Shown piece by piece: positions 18,256-27,024 of a stretch of 64,000 nt of DNA. The position numbers were made by a program, and so were the translations under genes. The notes beneath the pieces were generated by a model. It was not told the DNA's origin and did not search any database. It worked only from the letters and a program-made list of their open reading frames with translations. Origin of the DNA: a virus; IMG/VR virus record IMGVR_UViG_3300044712_002690, positions 1 through 64,000 of that record; one strand, written 5' to 3'. Numbering within the stretch: position 1 is the first letter of the stretch; each line of letters opens with the position of its first letter.

Positions 18256-18930
18256 TTAAGCTCCTGCTATTATCGGTCTTAGGCGAGTAGCCATAAGTAC
18301 GCCATTCTCAAGAATAGGACCATTAGTTTCTGCTGTTGGTATTTCTTCACCAACATCAGTAAACCAGCATTCTTCAAATACACGACCAAATACAACATTT
18401 CCTGTTGTAGGTGCAAGAAATTGTTGATAAATATAAACTGGTCTAACTTGTTGAATTAAAGATACATAAGGATTCTGGAAAGGACCAGAATAATGTACTT
18501 GATTATTATTTTGTATTGGAGCAGGATTATTTGTACCCGCACCATCTATAGATAATAATGATTGAAGTAAATTAGAACTGTATAAAGCATAGCGACTAAG
18601 AGTAATTTCAACTCCACCAACTTTACCAGGAATAACTTCAATAGGTTCACCTGGCCAATAAAATGTTTGACCGAATTTTGCTGTAGCTAAGTTAGTAGCA
18701 GATTCAAATGTACCATTAGGATAAGGTTCAATTTGATGTAAAACTTGAGCTTCTCGTTTCATAGACCATTTAAATTGTTGAACATATCCAATAGCAAATT
18801 GTTTACCATCACCAAAACGAACAGCCATAGTAATTGATTGTATTGCTGCTTTTGGGATATTATCTGTATCAAGAACTCTTCCGCCAGCTCCTGTAGCCCA
18901 GTTTAATGGGAAGATCCTAGAAGTTGCCAT
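18256..18930 (-). CDS. Tail tube protein
   Basis: The 224-residue protein immediately follows the sheath gene in transcription order and precedes the chaperones and tape measure, the standard place for the tube subunit. It begins 'MATSRIFPLNWATGAGG', and has beta strands such as 'QFAIGYVQQFKWSMKREAQ' and 'VGGVEITLSRYALYSSNLL', compatible with the tube fold of gp19-like proteins. GGAGG lies upstream of the ATG. It stacks into the inner tube through which DNA passes. Confidence 0.8.
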   Translation of the reverse strand: MATSRIFPLNWATGAGGRVLDTDNIPKAAIQSITMAVRFGDGKQFAIGYVQQFKWSMKREAQVLHQIEPYPNGTFESATNLATAKFGQTFYWPGEPIEVIPGKVGGVEITLSRYALYSSNLLQSLLSIDGAGTNNPAPIQNNNQVHYSGPFQNPYVSLIQQVRPVYIYQQFLAPTTGNVVFGRVFEECWFTDVGEEIPTAETNGPILENGVLMATRLRPIIAGA

Positions 18931-19077
18931 AAATTCCTCCTACGTAATACACAATAACAAAAATACTAGATAATTTCATATTTTATATTCTATCATAGGT
19001 TACTTGTTCTACTTTAGAAAATATAAAATAAAATACCATATTTTTAGGTTGTAGCTAAGAATAAAATTAAAATATAA

Positions 19078-19111
19078 ATAGACCTTTATGAATACAATCA
19101 TAAAGGTCTAT
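19078..19111 (-). terminator. Intrinsic terminator after the sheath gene
   Basis: A perfect 14-bp inverted repeat (19078-19091 and 19098-19111, arm ATAGACCTTTATGA) with a 6-base loop lies 28 bases beyond the sheath stop codon. On the minus strand the stem is followed by TTTATATTTT. The 208-base gap 18931-19138 otherwise contains the Shine-Dalgarno and presumed promoter of the tube gene and nothing else that I see. Confidence 0.85.
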
Positions 19112-19138
19112 AGTTTTAATCTTTACTAAATCATTTAA

Positions 19139-21445
19139 CTATACAGAAATACTATATTCACCTTCAGAATATTTATGAGTGTAAATACTGTAATAACTGT
19201 ATCTAAAGTTAACAGTATCTCTTCTATCTGTTGGAAGTTCAACACTAATTTGATCAATCTCTTCAATAATCTTTTGATTGAGATAATTCTTGAATAAATC
19301 ATTTAAGAATTTCTCAACTGTAGATTTATAAATTGGTCTATTCGTGATAAGTCTTCCAGTAAATGTTCTATCAATCTGAATGGCGACGTCTCTAGCAATA
19401 TAATGTTTGGCACAGATAATGTTAATATTATTCTTTTCAACACTTGTATTATCTGTAGTTAAATCATCTATAACAACTAGAGCGTCATCTGTACCTAAAC
19501 CAATTAGGAATGCACTAGCAGCTCCACCAAGTTTAAGCATCTCATCAGTATAATAATCTTCATAATCCTCATTAAACAATTCGAGACCCGGAATCGTATT
19601 TCTCATAATTGTTTGTGCTGGATATGAGAATGAATCATGATAAGCTGCTACTGCTGCTCCAATGAAAGAACCATCAACTGTAGTAGCTGTATCTAACTTA
19701 GTTGTAGGATCTTTATAGTAGTAAATTGCTCTTGTAGCATTTACAAAGACAACTGCTTCATTCCTTAAACTATATGCAATTCCTAATACTGAATTAGCAT
19801 CAGACGAATCACCAAGAGAAGTAAGTGCAGGAGCTCCTGTAAAGTACATTCTATATCTTCCATTAGAAGGAAGATTTCTTTCGTTTACATGAAGTATTAC
19901 TGCATTTCTTACTGTCGTAGTACTATTTAAGACTCCTAATGTTTGAATATTCCTATGTTTACATTTTTGTAATGCAGCAACATAGTCACTATTCTGATTA
20001 GAAGGAGGAACTTGAACAGTAGCTATTTTAGGTACACCATACCATTGTAATGCTAAATTAGCTATCATTACAAGAGGATTATCTGGAACATCATCTCCTA
20101 AATCATCTAATACACTTTGGTAATCATTAAATTCTTTATACTTATAGTCATCAGTTGGTCTATTATAAGTATATGTTACAAAGTAATTTCCATTAAAGCC
20201 AATCTTTGGAATAGTTGTAATAGTAAGAACTGTTCCAACCGTAAGCGCATCGAGTTCGCTCTCAACACCAGTTAGTGTAATCGAAGTATCCGCTGCTACT
20301 AAATCATCTCCTACACCAAATGTATATGTGTTCATTCCAACAGTAGCTGATACTTGAACAAATCCAGGTGTACGAGCGAAGATAACCCCACTCGCTAATG
20401 TAAATATCATTTGTCCATTAGCTGCTACGCGTTCAGTTCCGGCTGCTAATGTAACTGTAGATGATGTCCCTGTAGTTGTGTTAGTAATTCTAATATCGCT
20501 ACCAGATACAGCACAAGTAAATCCAGCAGTTGTAATCTGTGCATGAATTAATGCTGCAACAGCAGTATATGTTAATGTACTGGCTGTTAAAATAGAATAC
20601 TCGGTTCCATTAAGTCGGAAATAGTATCTTGTAGTCGCAGCTAAACCAGAAGCATCTCCTCCTGAAATAGTCATACCAAATTCTTGATAGCCTGATGTAG
20701 CATCAGCTCCAGCAACAGCTGTATCAAATGCTGTCCATCCTGTAAGTGATGCAAATAAGTCTGTTCCAGATGTTCCAGCTGCAAGAGTAACATCATTTCC
20801 TGCACCAGCTGTAGTATTTGTAAATCTAATGTCATTAGTTACAAATGTTGCTCTTGCAGGAGCGCCACCATTAATAAGTGCAACATTAATTGCATTTACT
20901 ACATCTGCATAACTTGTAAGAGCAGCACCTGTACTTGTTGTACTAAATGCATATTCAGTGCCGTTTACTTTGAAGTAATAAGTGTCTCCACTTAATCCAG
21001 CATTAACAGTACTAACAACATCTAAACCTGCTTCTTGATAACCAGGAGTAGCAGCAACGCCGCTTACTGCTGTATCTAATGCACTAAATCCAGTCATAGA
21101 CTCAAATAGGTCATAACCTTTAGTACCAGAAGCAATAGTTTTTGTTTCAGTATTGATAACCCAAGTTACTTCTCCGGTAGCTGTATTTACAGTAAAATCT
21201 ACATTTTCCTGTAAATCATTAAGTCCAATTTGTGATCCCGCAGATTCAATTTCATATATACCAGTAGTATAATATGTTAACTGATCTACATATCCAGATG
21301 AAGTTCTAGTAACCTGCTCGTTCTTAACTCTTTTATAAGGACTAGCGGCGCCTATAAAACAAGGCACTCGTTGTGAACTAGTTGGATTAGGAGTTGCGGT
21401 TTGATTTATCTCGGTGATTGTCACACCAGGTAGTGAATATGCCAT
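19139..21445 (-). CDS. Tail sheath protein with two inserted repeat domains
   Basis: The 768-residue protein starts 'MAYSLPGVTITEINQT', the classic sheath N-terminus, and ends with a sheath C-terminal domain ('DVAIQIDRTFTGRLITNRPI' through 'ELPTDRRDTVNFRYSYY'). The contractile core is in the C-terminal half ('VDGSFIGAAVAAYHDSFSYP'). Between about residues 104 and 336 it carries two tandem copies of a roughly 115-residue Thr/Ala/Gly-rich beta domain, which would decorate the outside of the tail. A strong terminator follows. Good SD (AGAAGGAGA) precedes the ATG. Confidence 0.9.
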   Translation of the reverse strand: MAYSLPGVTITEINQTATPNPTSSQRVPCFIGAASPYKRVKNEQVTRTSSGYVDQLTYYTTGIYEIESAGSQIGLNDLQENVDFTVNTATGEVTWVINTETKTIASGTKGYDLFESMTGFSALDTAVSGVAATPGYQEAGLDVVSTVNAGLSGDTYYFKVNGTEYAFSTTSTGAALTSYADVVNAINVALINGGAPARATFVTNDIRFTNTTAGAGNDVTLAAGTSGTDLFASLTGWTAFDTAVAGADATSGYQEFGMTISGGDASGLAATTRYYFRLNGTEYSILTASTLTYTAVAALIHAQITTAGFTCAVSGSDIRITNTTTGTSSTVTLAAGTERVAANGQMIFTLASGVIFARTPGFVQVSATVGMNTYTFGVGDDLVAADTSITLTGVESELDALTVGTVLTITTIPKIGFNGNYFVTYTYNRPTDDYKYKEFNDYQSVLDDLGDDVPDNPLVMIANLALQWYGVPKIATVQVPPSNQNSDYVAALQKCKHRNIQTLGVLNSTTTVRNAVILHVNERNLPSNGRYRMYFTGAPALTSLGDSSDANSVLGIAYSLRNEAVVFVNATRAIYYYKDPTTKLDTATTVDGSFIGAAVAAYHDSFSYPAQTIMRNTIPGLELFNEDYEDYYTDEMLKLGGAASAFLIGLGTDDALVVIDDLTTDNTSVEKNNINIICAKHYIARDVAIQIDRTFTGRLITNRPIYKSTVEKFLNDLFKNYLNQKIIEEIDQISVELPTDRRDTVNFRYSYYSIYTHKYSEGEYSISV
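20438..21136 (-). repeat. Tandem domain repeat inside the sheath gene
   Basis: Residues about 104-223 and 223-336 of the sheath are two diverged copies of one domain. Matched landmarks are 'DLFESMTGFSALDTAV' with 'DLFASLTGWTAFDTAV', 'YYFKVNGTEY' with 'YYFRLNGTEY', and 'NDIRFTNTTAG' with 'SDIRITNTTTG'. The repeat is visible at protein level and is not an exact DNA repeat. Confidence 0.85.
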
Positions 21446-21473
21446 AACAGTCTCCTTCTAGGTCTTGATTAGA

Positions 21474-21486
21474 TAAAATATAGAAA
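21474..21486 (-). promoter_or_regulatory. Promoter-like motif before the sheath gene
   Basis: The plus-strand sequence TAAAATATAGAAA (minus TTTCTATATTTTA) lies 29-41 bases upstream of the sheath ATG. It is one of six similar intergenic elements. A CTTAAG lies a further dozen bases upstream. The assignment as a late promoter is inference. Confidence 0.4.
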
Positions 21487-21499
21487 AACTTCCTCAAAC

Positions 21500-22360
21500 T
21501 TAAGGAAATGAAATAGGTGTACCTGAAGAAGTTTCTTCTTCCTCTTCTTCATATAACCACCATCTAAAGTCTGTTCCTAAATATCCGGAACTTGTATAAT
21601 ATCCTGTGCTTGTAATCATTCCTGTACTACTATATACATAGATAGGTACAAGTATATCCTCATATCCTGAAGAAGTATCAAAACCTTGAGCTTCATGAAT
21701 AAACTCTTGAAAGTTATCACCAACATCAGGAAAGATATATTCTACATAAGAATCAAAAGAAACAGAACATACATAAATTAAACTTGTTTGACTTTTATCT
21801 GCAATTTCTGTTTCGCCTGTAATTGTAATTTTAGATTGACATGGAACAATATTAAAATAAGAAAAATCATCTCCTTTATACATATATTCCCATCTATAAT
21901 AGTGAGAAAAACACATACTTACTAATTCAGCTAACTGCATGCGTAATTCGGGAGAATTAGCTACTATCATTAACTGTATAGGAACATCATACATATTTGC
22001 ATACATATTTCTTCCCGATACAGCACCTGTACTAGAAATATAATAATCCTGATATAAAAAATCATCCGCGCCTAAGAAAGGCTTTTTTTCTTTTTTAGTT
22101 TTTGATGTAATTACAATAACAGGTAATTTTCTTTCGTAAAAAGGAAATTCCCTTTCTATATTTATTCTAGTTCCAGAAGCAGAATTTTGTGTAGTTACAA
22201 TTTCAGGTAATGTTTGTTTATATAAATTAGATCTAGATGAAAAGAATTTAACTAATATATTTTTTAATACAGCTTTAGTTTGTCTTTCAACTTTTTGAAA
22301 GCCAAAGTCAGTTATTGAACCAGAGTAAACCTCTGGGTGTTGAAAACTATCTAAACTCAT
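21500..22360 (-). CDS. Probable tail completion/terminator-type protein
   Basis: The 286-residue protein directly precedes the sheath gene. The N-terminus 'SLDSFQHPEVYSGSITDFGF' and the helix 'QTKAVLKNILVKFFSSRS', followed by beta strands 'RKLPVIVITSKTKK' and 'VPIQLMIVANSPELRMQLAEL', resemble tail terminator or sheath-stabiliser proteins that cap the tail. The C-terminal 70 residues are a Tyr/Ser/Thr/Gly tract with five of its six [ST]S[ST]G tetrapeptides and an acidic run of Glu. The ATG overlaps the upstream TGA. Confidence 0.5.
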   Translation of the reverse strand: MSLDSFQHPEVYSGSITDFGFQKVERQTKAVLKNILVKFFSSRSNLYKQTLPEIVTTQNSASGTRINIEREFPFYERKLPVIVITSKTKKEKKPFLGADDFLYQDYYISSTGAVSGRNMYANMYDVPIQLMIVANSPELRMQLAELVSMCFSHYYRWEYMYKGDDFSYFNIVPCQSKITITGETEIADKSQTSLIYVCSVSFDSYVEYIFPDVGDNFQEFIHEAQGFDTSSGYEDILVPIYVYSSTGMITSTGYYTSSGYLGTDFRWWLYEEEEEETSSGTPISFP

Positions 22361-22569
22361 TCTGCACTACACATAAGGGTTTTATCATGAGAATCAATAT
22401 CGTAATGAACTTGTTCTAAATATTCACAAGTAGTTGTACCTAAAACACAACAAGACTCACCGTTACTATTATGCGGTACTTCATTACTACCATCTTTTGG
22501 ACAATACGTAGGTACTACTTCAAACAGTTTGTCCTCAACTACAATCCTACCTATTAAAATTTCCTGCAT
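22357..22569 (-). CDS. Small cysteine-rich protein
   Basis: The 70-residue protein contains five Cys (one near residue 23, 'CC' near 40, one near 48 and one near the C-terminus). They could bind a metal but do not form a standard zinc ribbon. It has no signal peptide. It overlaps the next gene by 4 bases. The family and function are not recognised. Confidence 0.55.
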   Translation of the reverse strand: MQEILIGRIVVEDKLFEVVPTYCPKDGSNEVPHNSNGESCCVLGTTTCEYLEQVHYDIDSHDKTLMCSAE

Positions 22570-22573
22570 CTTA

Positions 22574-23326
22574 TTATCCGTTTAATTCTGCTTTCGCTTG
22601 ATTAAGATACATTACTGCTCTTTTAGCATCCTCTAATGTTAAAAAACTAATTGCTTTTTCTATATTTTTATTTACATTAGAAAATGGTAATAAATCTTCT
22701 ACCAGATTTATCAATGGACTAGCTCTATCAGGATTTCTATTATTACTTCTTATTATATATAATACAATATCAATACTTGAAAGCGCGCTATTAATTATAT
22801 TTTGAGGATTATCTTGATCAGTATAATCCTCAGGTCCATCTTGCATTGCATAAAGCTCACCTTGAAAAAATCCAATAGTAAATAGAAATTTTTTAGCTAA
22901 TTCAGGTTCATACCAACTAACATCTTGTGATTCTTGAAATGTAAGCTCTGGAGTTGAATATATTTTGACTGCATCTTCAAATGGTTCAAGAGGACTAAAT
23001 TCAATAACAAAAAGAACAGAAACAAGATCTGCAACAAATTTTTGAAGTAATGGACTAGTTTGAAAAGCATCTTGGTCAGTAAAGAAAGCATGGAGTAAAG
23101 AAATTAAATAATTATTTGCTTCTTCTATAAAAGACTTACGACTACCTGTATTTACAAATAAAGATTCATAAGTTTCAGGTTTTGTCATACGACCAATCTT
23201 ACCTTGCACTATTTCAGTAAGAAGAGTATTAGTATCAACTTTTAGTGATTCGGGTGGGTCGTTTGTGGAAGATAAAGATATAACTTCCCCAGATAGTCTT
23301 GTATAAAAGATGTCAAATTTATCCAT
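22574..23326 (-). CDS. Unknown protein with the FYxRLSG leader
   Basis: The 250-residue protein begins 'MDKFDIFYTRLSGEVISL', a variant of the leader found on several small proteins in this genome. The rest is mainly helical and acidic ('NYLISLLHAFFTDQDAF', 'DLVSVLFVIEFSPLEPF'). Its ATG overlaps the stop of the upstream gene by one base (TAATG). It lies among neck and tail genes, so a virion-associated role is plausible. No family was recognised. Confidence 0.6.
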   Translation of the reverse strand: MDKFDIFYTRLSGEVISLSSTNDPPESLKVDTNTLLTEIVQGKIGRMTKPETYESLFVNTGSRKSFIEEANNYLISLLHAFFTDQDAFQTSPLLQKFVADLVSVLFVIEFSPLEPFEDAVKIYSTPELTFQESQDVSWYEPELAKKFLFTIGFFQGELYAMQDGPEDYTDQDNPQNIINSALSSIDIVLYIIRSNNRNPDRASPLINLVEDLLPFSNVNKNIEKAISFLTLEDAKRAVMYLNQAKAELNG

Positions 23327-23787
23327 TACTCTTTTTCCCCTACTTTTTCCTCTCTTGCTTCATCAGCTATTTCTCTTCTAGCTAAGTGGGGTTGCCCTTC
23401 AAATTCAACAATAGACCATTCAATGCTACCATATCTTGAACGGAATCTATTATTTCCAATCTTTTCTACTGCTCTTCTTACTTCAGGTGTAAGTTTTATC
23501 ATCTTTACAGTAGCCATTCTTTTATGAACTTCTTTTTGTCTTTCAACTGCTTCAACAGTACTTCTCATGAAAGAAGAATATATTTTATTATCTTCAAATA
23601 GCTCTTTACCAGATCTTTGTAAGAATTTTGCTTGTGCGTAACTAATTTCTTTTCCTACATCTTCTTTAACAATATTTTTTATATCGTTAGCAGATAATCT
23701 AGATTCTTTCCATGTATCAAGAGCTGTTTTAAAATTATATCCTGATGCTTTATATTCTTCTTCTAAATCAAGTAAAAAAGTATCCAT
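23326..23787 (-). CDS. Unknown helical basic protein of the tail region
   Basis: The 153-residue protein is charged and helical, with many Arg and Lys between residues 55 and 105 and a short 'YKASGY' near the N-terminus. AGGAG precedes the ATG, and a promoter-like motif lies further upstream. It is coupled to the following gene by a one-base overlap. The function is unknown. Confidence 0.6.
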   Translation of the reverse strand: MDTFLLDLEEEYKASGYNFKTALDTWKESRLSANDIKNIVKEDVGKEISYAQAKFLQRSGKELFEDNKIYSSFMRSTVEAVERQKEVHKRMATVKMIKLTPEVRRAVEKIGNNRFRSRYGSIEWSIVEFEGQPHLARREIADEAREEKVGEKE

Positions 23788-23809
23788 AGTATTTCTCCTG
23801 TAAGGAAGT

Positions 23810-23826
23810 TAAAAAAATAATAGAAA
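23810..23826 (-). promoter_or_regulatory. Promoter-like motif before the gene at 23787
   Basis: The plus-strand sequence TAAAAAAATAATAGAAA lies 23-39 bases upstream of the ATG. It is a member of the TAAAAAnnTAGAA set, here with one to two extra bases in the spacer. Confidence 0.35.
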
Positions 23827-23839
23827 AGTACTTCAGTTA

Positions 23840-24871
23840 TTAAGAAAGAAGATCAAGAACTTTTATAATATCGTCTTTATCTCTTAAATATGATGTTTTA
23901 AACTCATTATGTAGTACTCTTAAATCAGGACCGTGGACATAAGGAGTTAAACTTTGAATTTCAAAGTATCTATTTGCAAATGCTCCTTGTAAAAACATGA
24001 TAATATCACTGTCTTTAATACCCGCTTCAGGTAATGTCCACCACCATAATGGCCAATCTGTAGTCCAACCTATATCTCTATCCTGTTTAATTTCTACAGT
24101 TTGTTGTTCTCTAGCAGCAAGAAATGCTGGTATATCAATTGGGAATCTGGGATCAATCTCAATTAGTTTTCTTTGTTTTCTATATCTAAATTTAATACTA
24201 TTAAACTCTGGTGAAAGTGAATTAGCTGCTTTCTTTTGTAATACAATTCTAAATCTAATGTATTCCGTACCTTGTGGTAAAGAAAAGGAACCTTGTTTGT
24301 TTCCTAATCTATTAGTTGTATAAGCAGTCATTGTTATTTGAGTCCAGGTAGTGTCATCAGTAGAATAATAGTATCTTATTCTATTTTGATCTGCTTGTGT
24401 AGACTCAGTTGCTAAAAATCTATCAACTTCTCTAAATCTTTCTAATGAAAATCTTTCTGTAGTGATTGTTCCTTGTGTTTGTGTTGGCGAAGAAATGATA
24501 AATTTAGAATTTCTCTCGCCGCTTATTACAACGAAAGCATCTTTAGTTACAGTTGAAGTTGTAGTTACTGTATGTTCGTGATACCCATACTTTTGATAAC
24601 CACTTAAATATCCTGTACCCATACAAACAAAATGATTTCTATCAGGTTGATTTTTATCACCTGTTGTCCAACAGTAGCATTTAGTTTCATTAGTGGGTGC
24701 AGTACCATAGAAAGTAATAGAGGTATTTCTAAAATAAGTACATGGGCTACCAGCACCACGCATTTTAGTACGAGATTGAGCTAAAATATGATCATAGATT
24801 TGAAATCTATCAATAACTCCACGAATTTCTGTTCTAGGTCTCTGAGGCCAACGCAATTTATGCCTCCTCAC
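23840..24871 (-). CDS. Neck/minor virion protein with Cys motif
   Basis: The 343-residue protein has an N-terminal Cys region including 'ETKCYCWTTGDKNQPDRNHF' and then 'VCMGTGYLSGYQKYGY'. This is like the Cys...C-x-GTG-x-x-GGY pattern of minor head-tail joining proteins in many large phages, which may bind zinc. The middle part is a beta-sandwich-like module ('IRYYYSTDDTTWTQITM', 'GTEYIRFRIVLQKK') resembling a carbohydrate-binding or discoidin fold. It overlaps the previous gene by 14 bases. The role is inferred from pattern and context. Confidence 0.55.
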   Translation of the reverse strand: MRRHKLRWPQRPRTEIRGVIDRFQIYDHILAQSRTKMRGAGSPCTYFRNTSITFYGTAPTNETKCYCWTTGDKNQPDRNHFVCMGTGYLSGYQKYGYHEHTVTTTSTVTKDAFVVISGERNSKFIISSPTQTQGTITTERFSLERFREVDRFLATESTQADQNRIRYYYSTDDTTWTQITMTAYTTNRLGNKQGSFSLPQGTEYIRFRIVLQKKAANSLSPEFNSIKFRYRKQRKLIEIDPRFPIDIPAFLAAREQQTVEIKQDRDIGWTTDWPLWWWTLPEAGIKDSDIIMFLQGAFANRYFEIQSLTPYVHGPDLRVLHNEFKTSYLRDKDDIIKVLDLLS

Positions 24872-25319
24872 TCATAGTTCTAAATTTCTTTTCACAAGTA
24901 TTTGCAATCTTATGTGCAGTTTCATAATCAAGATTAAATTTTTCCATTATACTTCTTTCAATAAATTCATGAAGAATAATGTATTTAAATGTATCACTAT
25001 CTAAATTTGAATCAATCCAAATTTCTTTTTCTGGTATCCAATCGTACACTAAATCGTGTCCACCCTCAACGTAATCCATATCTACTTTCTTTTCTACAAC
25101 ATCTCCGTCTACTAAGAAAATAGATATCCCTTCTATCTCACCAATCTTTTGTTTAAGAAGCTCATTAAAATAATTCTTTTCTAGTGTATGAACAGATCTA
25201 ATTGCATACTCTATATCATGATCGGTAACATATTTAGATATGTCACCTTCATAGGTATCATCAGATCCATAATATATTCTAATTAAATTATCCAATGATC
25301 TAACTTTAGAGATTTTCAT
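24858..25319 (-). CDS. Putative metal-binding protein with HExxE...AH...E pattern
   Basis: The 153-residue protein has H117-E118 and E121, then 'DYETAHKIANTCEK' with H136 and E143. The order HE-x-x-E...Y-x-x-AH-x-x-A...E recurs in small phage and bacterial proteins thought to be metalloenzymes, but no reaction is established. The N-terminal half contains a beta-rich domain with many acidic residues. It overlaps both neighbours, so it is coupled to the HAD-Nudix gene. Confidence 0.5.
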   Translation of the reverse strand: MKISKVRSLDNLIRIYYGSDDTYEGDISKYVTDHDIEYAIRSVHTLEKNYFNELLKQKIGEIEGISIFLVDGDVVEKKVDMDYVEGGHDLVYDWIPEKEIWIDSNLDSDTFKYIILHEFIERSIMEKFNLDYETAHKIANTCEKKFRTMSEEA

Positions 25320-26322
25320 TCAATCCCTCTAGTCCAATAAAGAATTTTGCACAAACTGATAGCAGGAGTGAATTCTTACTTGTTATAACAAGTGTTTTTA
25401 AATCATCTACTGAGATCCAAAAACTTAATGACATCTCTTCGTATGATGTACCATCTGTTGTAGGTGTTGTTTGTTTAGCCCCATCTGTAAAAACGAAAAA
25501 CAAAGTATCTGGAATAGGATTATTTCTTCCATGATAAATTTCACCAAAATCTACATATCGTGATTCGTCTGATAAAATCAGACCTGCTTCTTCTTTTAAT
25601 TCTCTAATAGCAGTTTGTATTGGACCTTCACCTTCGTCGCTTCTTCCTGAAAGTAAAGAAATATTTTCTTCAAAAAGTTCTGACGGTTCTCGTCTAAGAA
25701 GAACTTCTATGCTATTATTCACTTGTCTAATGGGTAATAGTACTACACCAGGTTTTGTTGTTACATAAACATAGTCACCAGGTGTTTTTCTTAATGTTAT
25801 CCAAGGCGTGGAATATAAAACTTCATCTTTATTATATTCATAAGAAGCTTTTCTTTTTTCTGAAAAAACAGATTCAAGCTCTTTAATAGTCTTATCTATA
25901 GATGTATGATGTATTCCAATTCCACCTTTCTTTTTAAACTTATCTATATTTTCTTTTTTATCGTCTATTAATATACTATTGGGTGAAGCATATTGTTCTT
26001 TCTTATTTGAAAAAATAACATCTACATCACCAATATATTTTTTAGCCCATTTCTTTTTATCATCTCTGCATTCTTTAACGGAATCAGCAGGAGTAGTTAA
26101 TAAAGATACTTCTTTATCTGATACAAATTCTAATAGTTTGTCATAACCTGGAAGGGGTTTTAAATTTAGCCAGAAATGAGGAATTTCATCAAGTTTTTTC
26201 CAAACTTTATAATCGCCCCATTTTTTAAATCCTTCTGCAGGAAGAACACCAAGGATGGCTTTGAATCCAAAATCAAAGTCAGCTAGTACTCCATCCATAT
26301 CTAAAAATACTTTCCATTTCAT
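25306..26322 (-). CDS. HAD-family nucleotidase fused to a Nudix hydrolase
   Basis: I chose the ATG at 26322 (338 residues), two bases after the preceding stop; a longer frame would run into the upstream gene. Residues 1-150 are a HAD phosphatase like 5'(3')-deoxyribonucleotidases: D8 and D10 in 'FLDMDGVLADFD', T76 region in 'LLTTPADS', and D120-D121 in 'ILIDDKKENIDKF'. After a 'KRKAS' linker, residues about 185-330 are a Nudix domain. Its box at 226-248 has all key positions: G226, E232, R240-E241, E244-E245, G247. The protein may dephosphorylate and sanitise nucleotides. Its location among virion genes is unusual. Confidence 0.85.
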   Translation of the reverse strand: MKWKVFLDMDGVLADFDFGFKAILGVLPAEGFKKWGDYKVWKKLDEIPHFWLNLKPLPGYDKLLEFVSDKEVSLLTTPADSVKECRDDKKKWAKKYIGDVDVIFSNKKEQYASPNSILIDDKKENIDKFKKKGGIGIHHTSIDKTIKELESVFSEKRKASYEYNKDEVLYSTPWITLRKTPGDYVYVTTKPGVVLLPIRQVNNSIEVLLRREPSELFEENISLLSGRSDEGEGPIQTAIRELKEEAGLILSDESRYVDFGEIYHGRNNPIPDTLFFVFTDGAKQTTPTTDGTSYEEMSLSFWISVDDLKTLVITSKNSLLLSVCAKFFIGLEGLNENL

Positions 26323-26323
26323 T

Positions 26324-26656
26324 TTACCAGTTCTCATCTCCGGGTGTAGCTTCTCCTTGTGAGGGGCCACCAATTAAAGAAAACAGATTAACTGTTGTCG
26401 AATCAGGGATAGTAACTGTTTCTATGAGCGCTAATTCTTGTATTGTAACAACATAATTAACATTTCTTACAAGAGCTAAAGAAAATGTACCATCTGTTTC
26501 TGAGATAGTCCATCTGTGTAAACATACTAGTCCTTCTGTTCCAGTACTAGTAGTTATGTATGTAGGAGTAGTTGCAGGAGTAGCATAAATACGAGCACCT
26601 TCTGCAGGAGTACCATCTGGTCTTATAAGTGTACCTGTAAGAAGGCATGTAGCCAT
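26324..26656 (-). CDS. Small Ig-like/carboxypeptidase-regulatory-like domain protein
   Basis: The 110-residue protein matches the shape of a carboxypeptidase regulatory-like (transthyretin-type) domain. 'LLTGTLIRPDGTPAEGARIYA' is the typical first hairpin, then 'TDGTFSLALVRNVNYVVTIQ' the core strands. Such domains decorate phage surfaces or fibres. One 'TSTG' tetrapeptide is present. The ATG lies 2 bases from the previous stop. Confidence 0.65.
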   Translation of the reverse strand: MATCLLTGTLIRPDGTPAEGARIYATPATTPTYITTSTGTEGLVCLHRWTISETDGTFSLALVRNVNYVVTIQELALIETVTIPDSTTVNLFSLIGGPSQGEATPGDENW

Positions 26657-26658
26657 TA

Positions 26659-27024
26659 TTAGTCCTCAGTTTCTTTAACTAAAATGTTTCCATCAACATA
26701 AGCTTTTATTAATCTGGCTACTCCTTCTTGTAAAGAGTACCCATCATCAATACATTTTTCTTTAAATTGTTGATGAAGTGTTTCTGGTATTCGATAAGTA
26801 AATCCGGTAATTTTACTTCCTGTCATTTCTAACCAGAGCTGTAATTTTTTTTCAGTTGCATCTTTTGGAGTATTAGTATCTGCTAAAAGTGAATTTACAT
26901 CCTCAACGCGTTGTAATGTTGAAGAAACTAAATCTCTTACAACAGATACTTCAATACCCAAACATAAAAGAAGATCAAGAAGCTTTTCTTTTTCTTCTCT
27001 AGTCACTCTTTGTTCTCTTAGCAA
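26659..27024 (-). CDS. Ribbon-helix-helix-like small protein
   Basis: Up to 121 residues. The start is uncertain: a TTG at 27024 or a GTG at 27006, neither with a strong SD. Residues about 75-112, with 'TYRIPETLHQQFKEKC' and 'YSLQEGVARLIKAYVDG', fit a ribbon-helix-helix (Arc/CopG) DNA-binding fold. The N-terminal 60 residues are helical. It could be a transcription regulator encoded amid structural genes. It overlaps the preceding gene by 26 bases. Confidence 0.55.
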   Translation of the reverse strand: MLREQRVTREEKEKLLDLLLCLGIEVSVVRDLVSSTLQRVEDVNSLLADTNTPKDATEKKLQLWLEMTGSKITGFTYRIPETLHQQFKEKCIDDGYSLQEGVARLIKAYVDGNILVKETED

